Positions 1 to 10,990 of a stretch of 64,000 nt of DNA are shown piece by piece. Position numbers and translations under genes: made by a program. The notes beneath the pieces were generated by a model. That model saw nothing but the letters and a program-made list of their open reading frames with translations, ran no database searches and was not told the DNA's origin. Position 1 is the stretch's first letter. Each line of letters begins with the position of its first letter. The stretch is from Diadema setosum (Eukaryota > Echinodermata > Echinoidea > Diadematoida > Diadematidae): NCBI GenBank assembly GCA_033980235.1, contig CM067076.1, forward strand, positions 34,496,883-34,560,882, given 5' to 3'.

Positions 1-499
1 GGAAATGATATAAAGGTCAAGATGGGTGTTTCCTCAACCGAAAAGGGGAGGGGCTGATGTCCGATAGTATTATTGTACTACAACATGGCACGGGAATGCT
101 GACATTTCGGTATAAGGCGTTAAAGACCATTTCATTACTTACTTCAAATACACTTTTATCAAAACTTTGTTCCGAGGCGATGGCAGTAAAATCATGGTGT
201 TTATAATATCTTTCTTTAGAGGTGTTTACGTTTCATCTTTTTTCCCCTAAGGGCTGTTTCAATTTGCCATCTGCACACTTATTCTGCGTAATGACATACA
301 GACTGTAAGTGAAATAGATAGGCATTATTGTAAATATCAAGGGCACTGGTGGTAAGCGACAATTGTATCTATGACTTTACAGTGTTTTGAAATAAATTTT
401 AGGTTGGGAAATGAAGTGGTAAGAAATGAAATACACCTTTCACACTTATAGCATGCATGCAATCTATAACGTTAAAATATTTCAAGTATATTGCAGTAC
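1..499. other. Intron left of exon 24
   Basis: AT-rich intronic sequence with no exon-like segment, RNA gene or clear repeat recognised. The next downstream exon of the spectrin-repeat gene is not in this stretch. Confidence 0.5.
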
Positions 500-646
500 G
501 TTGTGGTCTCTGGCCTGTTCTTTGAGGATGTTGAGAGTCTCTGACATGGGCTGTTCGGATCCGAGTCGTCTCTCAGCGTCCGCCATCCATTCCAAGAGAT
601 CGTTAAAGCTGGCCTTGACTTCGTTCAGTCGTTCTCTGAGAAACAT
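500..646 (-). CDS. Exon 24: spectrin-repeat helix A (last exon in window)
   Basis: 147 bp, phase 0 to 0, acceptor cctacctacag, donor CACAAC|GTACTG. It encodes RLNEVKASFNDLLEWMADAE then RRLGSEQP and a Met-Ser-Glu-Thr loop, the partner of exon 12. The gene continues left of the window. By analogy with exons 13-15, exons of about 225, 201 and 318 bp are expected next. Alternative acceptor tttctcag 13 bp downstream would break the phase. Confidence 0.86.
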
Positions 647-1061
647 CTGTAGGTAGGACGAATGAGGAGACAAAGTGATAACCTCTGCTTCAACAGAGAC
701 AGAACAGGGGGAACAACCGACACCTCCCACACTCTTTATGCTGTCTCTTCAATGGCTGACTTGCACTTGCTGTCCCTTCGTTTGTTTTTCATTTACTGAT
801 TTACGTGGGAAAAAATGTATTTTTGACAGCTGAAATTCCACGTCCCACAAGTCAGCTTTTTGGATGCATTGCAGACGGTTTCAGATATCTGGCAAACAAC
901 TATATGCCTGTATATCTATTCTATAATTTGGCTCACCACTATTCTAACATTTTATTCCCGTTTTGTATACGGCAAAATACGAACATTACATATGGGTTTC
1001 ACACTGAGGCGAATAAGCAGGATACAAATGAGATTACGATGGCGATCGTGTGTGAATGTTG

Positions 1062-2076
1062 CTATCCCAGGTCAAAAAACCAGTAGAAACCAGTAGAAAC
1101 CAGTAAGCATTTTTAACTGGTCGTTACTGGTTTCTACTGGTCTTAACTGGTCTTAAATGGTTTCAACTGGTACCAGTTGAAACCAGCAAGGTAACTCCAA
1201 CTTTCCAGTAACAAAATGAGCGATTCTAATTGAAACCAGTTATACCAGTTAAAGACATACTGGTACCAGTTGATACCAGTTTAATCATACTGGTACGAGT
1301 TTTATATACCAGTTGAAGTTGCACTGCTTACCAGTTGAAACCAGTAAAAGTCTACTGATGGCCAGTTGTAATACCAGTTCAAGTATCACTGTACCATTTG
1401 GTAACAGTTTCTGTCGGTTGAAGTCTTACGGTACCAGTTGATACTAGTTCAAGTGTCATTTATTTGTACCAGTTGATACCAGTTGACGTCTTACTGGTAC
1501 CAGTTTATCCCAGTTGAAGTTGCACTACGTACCAGTCCAGTTGGAGCCATTAAGTCTGCTGTTGATACCAGTTCAAATATAATTTTGTACCAGTTGGTAA
1601 CAGTTCCTGCCAGTTGAAATTTTACTGATACCAGTTGATACCAGTTCAAGTCTCACTGTGTACCAGATGATATCAATTTAATGAAAGTCTACTGTATATA
1701 CTGGTCTATGAGTTGATACCAGTTCAACTCTCAATGTGTACCACGGTGCCACTTGATACCAATTGTAATCTACTGGTACAAGTTGATACATGTACCAGTT
1801 GAAGTCTCATTGTGTACCAGTTGATATACTAGTGGCTCAGTGATGCGAGTTTGAGTCTTACCCGGAGTCTACTTTTGAATTCGATCCGTTCAAACTGAAT
1901 TAAAAAGTAAATTAAACTTGTTTTAAAACATCAAATTAAAAAGTAAACAAAACAAAATAAAGCAAAACATTTAACATGATTGAACTTGGACTCTTAATGA
2001 CTTCAACTTGATTCAACTGGAACCGATTTAGATCAGTTGACATATAAACTGACAGACTGTATTTCGACCAGTTTGT

Positions 2077-2108
<32 letters not shown>

Positions 2109-2925
2109 TTGTGTGCGCGTGTTTGTGTCGGTTTGCGTGCAAATAGTAAATTGACACAATTTGAAACCCATTTACCTGACTGCATGGACTTGCTTACCAC
2201 TTCATTCTAGATTAAAACCCAGTAACTAAAATATTGAAATGTTGATACCACTTGATACCAGTTGGTTTCTATTGGTTTCTACTGGTTCTATTGCACATGA
2301 ATATTCATAAGCTATTCAAATTCTCTATGTGAAAAAGATAAAATATTGTTAAATTTATTGTTTTTATGATTTCAATAAACTCTTAAATGTCTGAAATGTA
2401 ATTAGAAATTTACCTAATATTATTGCCGTGATATTCACAATTTCAACTTGTACCTTTGATGAGGTATTTTCATATTTTTATAATAAAAATGTAATCTACT
2501 TGGTAACCATGTCTTAAAGTATTGCAACTAGATGGCCCTATATATATGAATGAAATATCCCTTGCACTAACTAGGTCTAGGACGTAGGCTAAGCCTAGAT
2601 GAACTTGTAGGTATAGGCTTTAAGTCTAGCTGTAGGATTATGATAGGTTAGATATTAACAAATACGTCGTGACATACACATGTTCTGGTATAAACCCATA
2701 CTTCAAATAATTCAAAACAAAATTAATTTTGTCAACTGGATCCCAGTTGATTCCAGTTGATACAAGTTGATTCCAACTGGTACCAGTTGATTCCATTTCA
2801 ACGAATACCAGTTGATACCAGTTGATTCCAGGTCCCATTTTCCATATTGAAACCAGTTGCCTTAACTGGAATCAACTGGTACCAGTACCAGTTAGCCAAC
2901 TGGTTTTCGACCTGGGATATTAGCA
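1062..2925. repeat. Repeat block built of ACCAGTTGATACCAGT-like units with inverted ends
   Basis: Degenerate tandem units around ACCAGTTGATACCAGTT fill 1076-1850, 2240-2290 and 2740-2900. The outer ends are inverted: TATCCCAGGTC at the left and GACCTGGGATA at the right, followed on both sides by (A)AAACCAGT-type sequence in inverse orientation. The middle (1860-2740) has lower repeat content and includes a (TG)n tract. This looks like a terminal-inverted-repeat element whose arms have expanded as minisatellites. Family not recognised. Confidence 0.55.
2072..2136. repeat. (TG)n microsatellite
   Basis: Nearly pure TG dinucleotides with a few TTTG and CG interruptions. On the opposite strand it is read as His-Thr repeats, which is not coding. 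Confidence 0.9.
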
Positions 2926-2952
2926 ATTCACGGAAAGAAGATGCCAACTAAC

Positions 2953-3186
2953 CTCTTGATTCCTTTCCTGCTTCAGACGGTCGAGCTCGTCTTGGGCGTT
3001 CTTTAGCAATTCATGCGCCGTGACTTGAAGTCGGTTATAGTCGTCCGTGAGCTCCGCTGCCCGTAGTTTCAGTTTATCCTGTTTGCGATAGGTCGAGCTC
3101 TCTTTATTTGTTGCAACGAACTGCTTGCTGCGTAGACTGACATCGACTACCGACACTTTGTGTTTGTCAATATATATGACAAGATT
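2953..3186 (-). CDS. Exon 23: spectrin-repeat helix B to helix C
   Basis: 234 bp, phase 0 to 0, acceptor gattttccctcag, donor CAAGAG|GTTAGT. It encodes NLVIYIDKHKVSVVDVSLRS (helix B), KLRAAELTDDYNRLQVTAHE (helix C) and LKNAQDELDRLKQERNQE. It is the counterpart of exon 11. The donor lies only about 25 bp from the inner end of a 1.9-kb repeat block (1062-2925), so an insertion has come very close to the splice site. Confidence 0.88.
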
Positions 3187-3546
3187 CTGAGGGAAAATCA
3201 AAACAACAACAACAACACGTGAATGACAAGTACTGGCTACCATACACTGGAAACCAAGTCGAAACCAAGTGTTACATGGTAACGGCAGGGGACATTTGTA
3301 GAACATTTTAATTCACATAGAACTGTATTTAAACAGGTCTGATATCCGTCAAATGCAGTACAATAGTTTGTATCGTGGATTTCTTAAAGTCAACGAAGAG
3401 TCAATTGCAGTTTACCCTGAAGAAATGCGCTGCTTTGACAAACTTCTCTTCTGCCATATTAAGCCTGATAGTGTTGGCATTCGAAACGCTTTCATTTGGA
3501 TGTTGTCATGAAATTTGAGATGGATTTGTATTCATTTGTCTCATAC

Positions 3547-3782
3547 CTCAAGGACACCAATTTCCTTCTCTAGCGATTCGATGTCGACGGCAGGAATTTG
3601 CGGCTCATCTTTGGTTAACTGGGCATTGGTGGTGGTCACCCACGTAATATTTTCTCCGACCTCGCCATTGAGCTCAATGTTCTGTCTGGCCAGGTTTAGG
3701 TTCTCAATGCGGATCTGAAGGTTTGCCATGAGCTCGTTATAGCGGCGGTTAACGTCGCTGAGTTGGTGTTCTATTATAAGTT
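3547..3782 (-). CDS. Exon 22: spectrin-repeat helix C and next repeat
   Basis: 236 bp, phase 1 to 0, acceptor tttgattctcaaag, donor CTTGAG|GTATGA. The codon G+AA makes the Glu that continues exon 21's TGAD into LIIEHQLSDVNRRYNELM (helix C). It then encodes LQIRIENLNLARQNIELNGE, ITWVTTTNAQL (helix-A Trp) and DIESLEKEIGVLE. It is the counterpart of exon 10. The spacing before the Trp carries extra Gly/Asn, so the linker between repeats is looser here. Confidence 0.88.
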
Positions 3783-4338
3783 CTTTGAGAATCAAAGGAA
3801 AAATTGTCATAAAGGGTAAAAAGAAGGAAAGTTAATACAAACGTGACATAGGACTTAATTCTGTTTGTGAAAGGAACGCAGTCCACTAATGAATCAGGAA
3901 ACTGCTACAGAGACACTGATGAATCCTGTCATGATGCATCCAAAAAAAAAAAAAAAAGGTTAAAACAGGATTACAAGGTAGCTAGACCTATTTTGGTCTT
4001 CTACCCGTTTCAAATGATAGGTACTATATTTTCATTATAATGCATATGAATTGCATTCCTACATCTCATTACTCTGCAAGTGACAATCCCGTTAATTCGG
4101 GTTTGAATTCAAGGACGTTGAGTTTCCTGAGTGGTGCAATTTAAACTTCCAATATTTATCATTTTAGAAAGGTAAGGTCTATTAATAAATCTTTTTAGAT
4201 AACTGGAAAAAGCACCTAATAAAAACCAGTGACATAATTATGGTAATACCACCAGGCTAATCATAAAGATCATAATCATAGCTTGAAAGTGTTGCAAAAC
4301 AAAATCAGAATGAATACGTAAAATGGGATAACTTATAC

Positions 4339-4543
4339 CATCCGCGCCCGTTCCAGTGCTGGAGCGATACGAGGATGCCACCCGCTTGACGTGTCCAGAC
4401 TTCGGAATGGCTCCCTGCAGAGATCTGACGGACTGAGTCACAATCGGCTGACCTGTCTCGCAGATGACTGCACTATAATTTGTTACAAGTTTGCTGCAAG
4501 TCTCAATTTTGGGTTTGTAGTCTATCACATCTCTTTGTATGGT
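4339..4543 (-). CDS. Exon 21: spectrin-repeat helix B with basic Ser-rich BC loop
   Basis: 205 bp, phase 0 to 1, acceptor ttttctctccgtag, donor GCGGATG|GTATAA. It encodes DVIDYKPKIETCSKLV (helix B, KPKI pattern), then QSVRSLQGAIPKSGHVKR and a Ser/Thr-rich stretch (ASSYRSSTGTG). The loop is long for a spectrin repeat, basic, and rich in possible phosphorylation sites (RSS, RVAS). It resembles linkers seen between rods in plakins, but I cannot assign a known motif. Confidence 0.84.
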
Positions 4544-4614
4544 CTACGGAGAGAAAAATGATTGATTGTTCCACAGCCGCAAATGTTACCCTTACAAAAA
4601 AGTCCCGTGGTACT

Positions 4615-4714
4615 CCTGTGGTAATTACCACAGGACAGTACCACAGGACAGTACCACAGGACAGTATCACAGGACAGTACCACAGGACTGTACCACAGGA
4701 CAGTACCACATGAC
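4615..4714. repeat. 13-bp minisatellite (ACAGGACAGTACC) starting in a palindrome
   Basis: Six to seven tandem copies of a 13-bp unit. The array begins with the perfect 20-bp palindrome CCTGTGGTAATTACCACAGG at 4615-4634. Long open frames across it on both strands only reflect a unit that lacks stop codons. Confidence 0.85.
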
Positions 4715-4834
4715 TCGATAGCGTGTTGCGTTTAAAGAAGCAGTGAAGTGAGACGATATTGTAACTGACTGACAAAATGTCCCTCATCGACGTAGATAGC
4801 CCCTGATTATTGATTATTCAGTCTTTTATCAATA

Positions 4835-5310
4835 GCAAAAAAAAAGTCAAGGCCATACATAGACAGTCGTCATATCTACTGCCTAGCGAGTATCTGACCG
4901 ACAGCAGTGATGGCTCTTATTTCCTCTAGCAGCGGGTACTGCATACTTATCTAAATTAATGCTTCTTGCGTCGAGTTGTTTTAATTGCAATTGATTGAGA
5001 ATTGCCCTTCATCGAAATAAATGGCACCGAATATCCAGTGTTTAATGTTACAGCCATGAAAAAAAAAAAAACAGTCATGGGCATCAATGCTGGAGTGAGA
5101 TTTGAACCAAAGATCTCCTCATCGCTAGACAGGCGTCACATCCACCAGACCACCGAGCTTCCACCCGGTAGCCCGTGATGGTTCTAATCCCTTATAGAGG
5201 CGGCGCTGCATATTTATTCAAATTGATGGTTCTTGCGTGGAGCAGTTTTCATTGTGAGTGATGAGGGGGAAGTTGCTCTTCATCGACAAATTCAGTGTTT
5301 AGAGTGATAA
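4835..5310. mobile_element. Two direct copies of a SINE-like repeat with tRNA-like segment
   Basis: Copies at about 4835-5050 and 5075-5310 share the body GTGATGGYTCTTAT, GGCGCTGCATAYTTAT, TTCTTGCGT. In the second copy, 5090-5160 read on the minus strand resembles a tRNA gene: box A TGGTCTGGTGG and box B GGTTCAAATCT with correct spacing. The corresponding part of the first copy is truncated. A-rich runs separate the copies. The tRNA-like part is antisense to the body order, so the exact element structure is unclear. Confidence 0.55.
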
Positions 5311-5340
5311 TAATGATAATAATGATTTAAAAACAAAATC

Positions 5341-5410
5341 ATCACTCGCTCTCGGATATGGCGCCAGTCTGGCAATCAGGAGGTCGTGGACTCATATCCC
5401 CCCCCCCCAT
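5341..5410 (+). mobile_element. tRNA-derived SINE head fragment
   Basis: The run GGCGCCAGTCTGGCAATCAG followed by GAGGTCGTGGACTCATATCC resembles the tRNA-like head of SINEs (anticodon arm plus box B, here degraded from GGTTCRANTCC). No A tail or target duplication is visible and a C run follows. Too degraded to be a tRNA gene. Confidence 0.45.
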
Positions 5411-5733
5411 GCCGTATGCCAACGACTTTTTTAACATGTATATTATGCAGAATTTTTTTAGAATCGCAAAAAAAAAAGGTATAACCTTGCATCAATACAC
5501 ATTCATTGTATGTGCTGGATTTTAATCCAATTGCTCAAAAAACACTCAAGTGCTTTGATTCAAAACACTCCGGTATTAACTATTATTCAAAAGAAGCACA
5601 TTCTTGAAACGTCCACTCCATCTCAGAGCGATTTCTATAATTTCCCTATGTGTGGGCGGAGTGTATATAAAAACGACGAAACGAACATTGATCCCAAAGT
5701 CCCCATGTTTATAAAAGCTTCAGAATTGTGTAC

Positions 5734-5893
5734 CTTAACCTCCTGTATTTGAATCTGGATGGCTGATAGGTCTTGACCACTGACCGGCAGCTGACGGACC
5801 TTCTCCTCCATGCTACTCAGCCACTTTGTCGTGTGGCGGTGATGGTCGCTGTATTTCATTTTTGCGTCACGTTTGCGCTCATAGTCCATGTTC
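5734..5893 (-). CDS. Exon 20: spectrin-repeat helix A
   Basis: 160 bp, phase 2 to 0, acceptor cgtgctgcag, donor GTTAAG|GTACAC. It encodes YSDHHRHTTKWLSSMEEKV, the loop RQLPVSGQDL and the helix-B start IQIQIQEVK. It is the partner of exon 8; the HH and W positions coincide. It is four codons longer than exon 8, in the AB loop or the helix-B start. Confidence 0.86.
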
Positions 5894-6500
5894 CTGCAGC
5901 ACGCGTTACAATTGAGATGTTTGGTATATGGTATAAACCATTACTAAATACTGCAAGTTATAATGATCAATTTCTCAAAATGTAAAAGAAGGTGTGTACG
6001 TACTGACACTGTTTTATCCTCTTCTTACTTTCTACACTCAGGTCCTACTTCACAGGCCAGTTCAAGGCAATACAATGATCATGCGTTAGGCTGCAAAGAA
6101 TCACCCGAAGAGTTCAAATGTTACTAATGTTACCAAAATGATATCATTAAAAAAAAAAATATTTCATCTACACTAAATGCAAGCCTCCTCATACAATGGG
6201 CCAAAATATCTCCACCACAAACTTTGATTGTTTTATTCCTATAATGAATGCCTATCATGCCTATATTATTTTTTTTCGAACAAGAATTACCAGCGTGTGA
6301 GGATGATTCCTTGTCTACAATTTGTGCATGAAACTAGTGTGCGGTCTTTGCTGTCAGATTTAAATGTTTTGGGTGGTTTGGTACCACAGCATTACTGTGA
6401 GAATTGTAACTTCGATGACATTCAGAGAGAGCAAAAGTTAACAAATTTCGCAGCAACATTTTAAAGGAGGAAATTTCACAAATATTTCAAGCCTGCCTGC

Positions 6501-6667
6501 CTCTTTGATAGGGCCTTCTTAAAGTCCAGGTAGTTCTTGTCCACATTGCTGACTACAACCGTGACGTAGGAAGTGTTGTAGGTCTTGGTGTTAGAAAGGA
6601 GCGCCTCGGATATCTTGTGGATGCGTTCGTACTGAGCCTTGTGGTCGTCATGGCGACGGCCAATATC
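6501..6667 (-). CDS. Exon 19: spectrin-repeat helix B to helix C, GC-type donor
   Basis: 167 bp, phase 0 to 2, acceptor cccctttcag. It encodes DIGRRHDDHKAQYERIHKIS and a beta-rich-looking stretch (YVTVVVSNV) before YLDFKKALSKR. No GT is present at the expected boundary. Using AAAGAG|GCAGGC gives exactly the length of exon 7 and restores the same spacing to the Trp in the next exon (25 residues from the split Arg to the Leu after Trp in both). The alternative GT donor at 6480 would add seven residues to the coil. Confidence 0.8.
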
Positions 6668-7053
6668 CTGAAAGGGGAACAGACTATGGCTTGGAAATGA
6701 CTATGATAATTATTTTATGAAAATAGTTTAAAGGAATGGGAATAAAGAACCCCCGTTGTATTAGAACAGCAGTGTCAAAATGAAATGAGTTAGAAATACT
6801 TATGCATTGTTATAGGTTACTTACGGTTTTTAATTGATTGAATCTAATAAAAATGTTTATACAGAAGCTATGTTTTTGTGTGTGAAATTTCAAGATTTGT
6901 CAATATCTGTTCAAATGGATACTACTAGGAGTAGCATTTCTTCTTTCCGTCGGAAACGGCACAAATGATTATATCAATTTTATACCGATTTACTTTAAAT
7001 CACCTTCTACACTTATGATAAATTATGGGTTGTTTTGAAACAACGTTTCTTAC

Positions 7054-7371
7054 GTTCAGAGTATTAGCAGTGTTGGTCACCCTCTGCTTCATTAACCCAC
7101 CCGACTCCAATATCTCTAGGTCTAGTAGGAGCCAGTCCTCAAAGCCGTCTACCTCCTTCTCAAAATTAGACAGCTTCTTGCTAAGGGCGAGGAGACGTTT
7201 GCCATGATCGTGAGCAGCAGTCTTCACTTTTCCATAGCGATCATTGACAGTGTTCAGCTTGTCTTGTACCAGCTTAGCACTGTTTGATGAGACAGTCGCT
7301 AAAAGCTGCTTTGTGGCAAGGTTGACAGCCTCAACTGTCATACCATGATTTGCAATATCGTCCTCGAGAGC
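7054..7371 (-). CDS. Exon 18: one complete 106-codon spectrin repeat unit
   Basis: 318 bp, phase 0 to 0, acceptor tcttttctcaag, donor CTGAAC|GTAAGA. It encodes helix B ALEDDIANHGMTVEAV, helix C VNDRYGKVKTAAHDHG, helix A FEKEVDGFEDWLLLDLEIL and MKQRVTNTANTLN. It has the same length as exon 15, as expected for repeat-per-exon units. In the first cycle the equivalent repeat is split, with only the second part (exon 6) clearly found. Confidence 0.9.
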
Positions 7372-7589
7372 CTTGAGAAAAGAAAAAAGAGTAAGAGTTA
7401 CCAGGGATAAGGCACGTAACGTCCATGGAATTTCGAACGGAGCATGTTCACATATAAAAACTATAGGGAATTATACACTTCTACGTGTAATTTGCAACTG
7501 TAATGAAGATATAGAAAAAAACAAGGCAAGTGCCAAATTTTGTCTCGCCCATTCGCGTAGAAGAAATTAATGTTTTTTTTCTATTAAAG

Positions 7590-8277
7590 TCCCGAAGTTC
7601 ATTGACCCGCCTATGACCTACGACCTTGTGGTGACCTTCAACTTCCCAAGGGACATTTATTATGCAAGTTTGGTGTCAAACGGACTATGGGATCAAAAGT
7701 TATGAGCCATAATCGAAATGCGCCGTAAAACTTAACATCGGGCCCTACAAGGTTGTTGACCCCTTTCTGTGACCTTTGACCTTGTGATGACTTTAAACTC
7801 CCTCAAGGGACATCTACCATCCAAGTTTGGTCACAAACGGACATAGGGATCAAAAGTTATGAGCCATAATCGAAACTCGCCGTAAAAACTTAACATTGGG
7901 CCCTTAAAGTTCGTTGACCCCTGTGTGTGACCTTTGACCTTGTGGTGACCCTCAACTCCCCAAGGGACATGTACCATCCAAGTATGGTCACAAACGGACA
8001 TAAACCAGGGTATTATACTAGTCAGTCAAAAGTTATGAGCCATAATCGAAACGCGCCGTAATTAACATAGGGCCCTGAAGTTCATTGACCTCTGCCTGTA
8101 ACCTTTGACCTTGAGATGACCTTCATGTTTGATAAAATGTGAAATTTTGTACAACCACTCTTCCCTCCAAGTTTGATTGAAATTAAAGTCCTCATTAGAG
8201 AGTTATTCAAGTTTTTGAACGGACGGACAGACGCCGCAGGCGATCCCGTAGTCTCCCCACACCTCCGGTGGGCTCGA

Positions 8278-8312
<35 letters not shown>
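7590..8312. mobile_element. Tandem ~157-bp units with TGACCTTTGACCT motifs and A-run tail
   Basis: Four diverged units start with TTGACC near 7602, 7759, 7914 and 8084. Each carries TGACCTTTGACCTTGTGGTGACC-like text and CAAAAGTTATGAGCCATAAT. The block ends with CCGCAGGCGATCCCGTAG, CTCCGGTGGGCTCGAC and a run of about 32 A, the look of a retroposed 3' end. It sits in the intron between exons 17 and 18. Confidence 0.65.
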
Positions 8313-8314
<2 letters not shown>

Positions 8315-8762
8315 TGTAATGCAATTCAATGCCAACGTGGCAAAGGTAACAATGCCAAAAGGAAGTCTATGCACATACCGTTTCAAAACAAGGGTTTCTA
8401 CGAGGGGTGACTGAAAAGTTTTGAGTCTAAAAGTGGAAAGATCAGGATATGAAGACCCAAATTTGGTCCATTATATCCTTCACATATCTCAACCCTACCG
8501 ACCATTCAGGCATTCAATTCAGCTACAATGTCAGTAAACAAAGTTATCTGTAACATTGCTGTCATCCTCATACTCACTGGGTCTTGAATATCATCGTCCT
8601 TGAAAAAAATATTTCTCCATGGGTCTCTACCATTACTACCTGACGGTTGCCTAGTGCAATTAAATCTGTATAACAGCTCCTTGTCATAGGCCCCTGATAA
8701 TCTAGTTGCCATGGAAATCGGTCTTCATCACATCCCAGTCTCATACCTCTTCTCCTCCTCAC

Positions 8763-8980
8763 CTTGTTTTTCTCCAAGTGGTCTAGAATGGTCTGCTTCA
8801 TGACCTGAATCACCTCTCCATTTTCCAGGCGTTGCTGCTCCTTTTCAGCCTCGTCCATCCACTTGAGGACTTTATCCATTTTTTCCACCTCTCTCTGAGT
8901 GATTGTGAGCGTCACCTGTAGCTTCTCCAAGAGGTTTTTCACCCCCATCTCGAGGGTCTGGTAGCCCTTGACTATGCCAC
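8763..8980 (-). CDS. Exon 17: spectrin-repeat helix C and helix A
   Basis: 218 bp, phase 1 to 0, donor AACAAG|GTGAGG. The acceptor gcccgttag follows a 14-base T tract. A second in-phase AG 9 bp downstream (ggcatag) could drop three residues. It encodes GVKNLLEKLQVTLTITQ, VEKMDKVLKWMDEAEKEQQR (helix A, Trp) and QVMKQTILDHLEKNK. It is the counterpart of exon 5 (194 bp) and is better conserved as a spectrin repeat than that exon. Confidence 0.86.
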
Positions 8981-9446
8981 CTAACGGGCACAGCATGGAA
9001 AAAAAAAAAACAAATGGTAAAACGTGTGAGGCTACGCCAACGTTGAGGCCCAAAAGCCTTAAAAAACTTCAGCAGCAACATCCATTCATCCAGACAAGTA
9101 ACTTAAAAAAGTAATTCCTCTGAAAAAAAAAAGAAAGAAACCAATGGGTCTTGTGAAAAGCAGGTTATTATTATTCCAAACGAATTAAGCAGGCATATGC
9201 AACATATTGTTATCCCAAATATTCAACCTGTAACCACATGAGCATTGATGCTATTTGTACGATGTTATTCATTGAAATTATCACAATCATTCATTTTGTA
9301 CCTTTCCCCCACCCTATTTACCTAGCTACAACTGATGAATGTAAAGATGTTTAATCCAATAACATTCTGTATAGTCCAATAATATGTCCAGCCGAAACAT
9401 TAACAATGCAAGAAAAGTCAACAAAATGTTGATATTAGATTCATAC

Positions 9447-9561
9447 CTGTAGCCATCTGCTCGTCTGGTATGAAGGCCGGCTGTAAACTGATGAGGTCTT
9501 TACCGTTGGCCTTAATATTCTTAACAGCACTTGCATGGACGATGACTTCTTGGTGGAAGGT
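9447..9561 (-). CDS. Exon 16: spectrin-repeat helix B segment
   Basis: 115 bp, phase 0 to 1, acceptor atattctctcag, donor CTACAG|GTATGA. It encodes TFHQEVIVHASAVKNIKANG then LISLQPAFIPDEQMAT. Equivalent to exon 4 (ALSDDVVRHHHDKVKNLD) with identical phases, it opens the second exon cycle. The split Gly codon is finished by exon 17. Confidence 0.82.
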
Positions 9562-10599
9562 CTGAGAGAATATTCATTACATATTGAAAGTCGATCGATA
9601 ATGGCGTGTAGTAAGAAAGTAAAATACTGACAATGTTACTATAAATTCACTATCCATTTTCGTCTAAATCTATCTTCACCATTTTGAACTGCGTGTTGAT
9701 AGTTTAATGTATTTCTGTGAATGAATCTGTTATTCATACGTGTGAATGTGTGTATATAATAATATATTGTGTGTGTGTTTCCTTTCGGGTACACAAGGCC
9801 CTTTTTCCTATTGTCTTTCAGTACTGTTGTTAGAATTCTCTTAATAAATTTTTGCATTTCCTTGTACTTCTAAATGGTTGCTGTTTATAATGATGATGCC
9901 CTTGTTGCCTGATGCCTGCACGAGTTAATTCTGGTTCCATATCACATATTAAGAGATACACAGCTTTGCCTGTCAGTGGATCACATTAGCCATTGCTATA
10001 ATTAGTTGTTTTGTTTGTTTGTTCGGCTTTTTGTCAACCTTTTAAAGTGTGCAATGTTATTCTTGTTTTTTTTTTCTATAATAAATACATACTTTACTAG
10101 TATGCCTTATGATCTTTGTCAAGTATTACGTACAAACAATACGCGTGTAATGTATGTTATGTATTTTGTTGACAGTTCTGTTGGGTGGATATAACTGCCA
10201 AATTGGATTTGCGTTACTAGGTACATTTTAGTTATTACAACCAGAGATTTATTCCAGGGACCTTTAGATTGCTCTTCTCACTAAGAAACCCAACCATGAT
10301 TAGTCTCGAGGAATCATTGACCTATATAGTTCTATGATAGGTGTGGAAAGTGATTATATTTCCTTTCAAATTAAGACAAGCATATCCGTCATTATTCATC
10401 CTGTGCACTGTCAAAAACAGCATTCGTGTTAATATAGAGCCATTAAAAATGTAAACGAACTATTAATCAGTTAGAATGGAATTCAACAACTCCTGGGACG
10501 TCAGGATTTATAATCGTCGTATGTTGGGGTCTGCGTGATTTCTTAAAGAAAAAAAAATCAGTATGAGTGTGGATATTTTCATGAATGTTTTGGAGATTT

Positions 10600-10990
10600 A
10601 CAGCTCTGGAGGTAAGGGCATTATTTACCCTTTGCAGACGAAACAAAAACCCAGCTTTAGTGCTTCAAAATAATTCTAAAATCTGAGTTAGGGATAGAAA
10701 CATCCAGTGTAAAACAGTTAATCAGTATAATCAAAAGTATTGTTAGATATACAGGATGTGAACAATAGTTATAATGAAAATGTTTCTAGACTAAACTGGC
10801 TACAGTTATAGTTTAGAGGAGCAAATAGTGATGTCTCGTTATAGTTTAGGCTTTATTACGAATCTTTTTTATAGTTTTTTTTTACAGTTTTTCTACAGTG
10901 TTTAGTGGAGAAAATAGTGATGTCTCGTTATATTTAAGGGTTTATTACGAATTTTTTTCTTTTAAATATGGTATAAGATGTTTTGTTGTA
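10600..10990. repeat. Diverged inverted copy of the TTAA-MITE family plus a ~91-bp duplication
   Basis: 10612-10800 is the reverse-complement relative of the elements at 32015 and 48210 (shared TTAGGGATAGAAAC, GTGAACAATAGTTATAAT). Then the phrase AATAGTGATGTCTCGTTATA occurs twice, near 10825 and 10915. No intact ends are visible. Confidence 0.5.

Noticed and set aside
426..656. Plus-strand open frame over exon 24, and similar plus-strand frames over exons 22, 18, 15, 13, 8
   Set aside because: They are antisense to well-supported spectrin exons, have no domain, and cross the splice sites.
1076..1850. CRISPR-like array
   Set aside because: Units are degenerate, have no unique spacers of constant length, and the DNA is clearly animal.
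5090..5160. Functional tRNA gene on the minus strand
   Set aside because: Box A and box B are present but the acceptor stem does not pair and the segment lies inside a duplicated repeat, so it is a SINE part.
6480..6500. GT donor at 6480 for exon 19
   Set aside because: It adds seven residues that break the exact match in length and Trp spacing with exon 7/exon 8. A GC donor at 6501 fits better.
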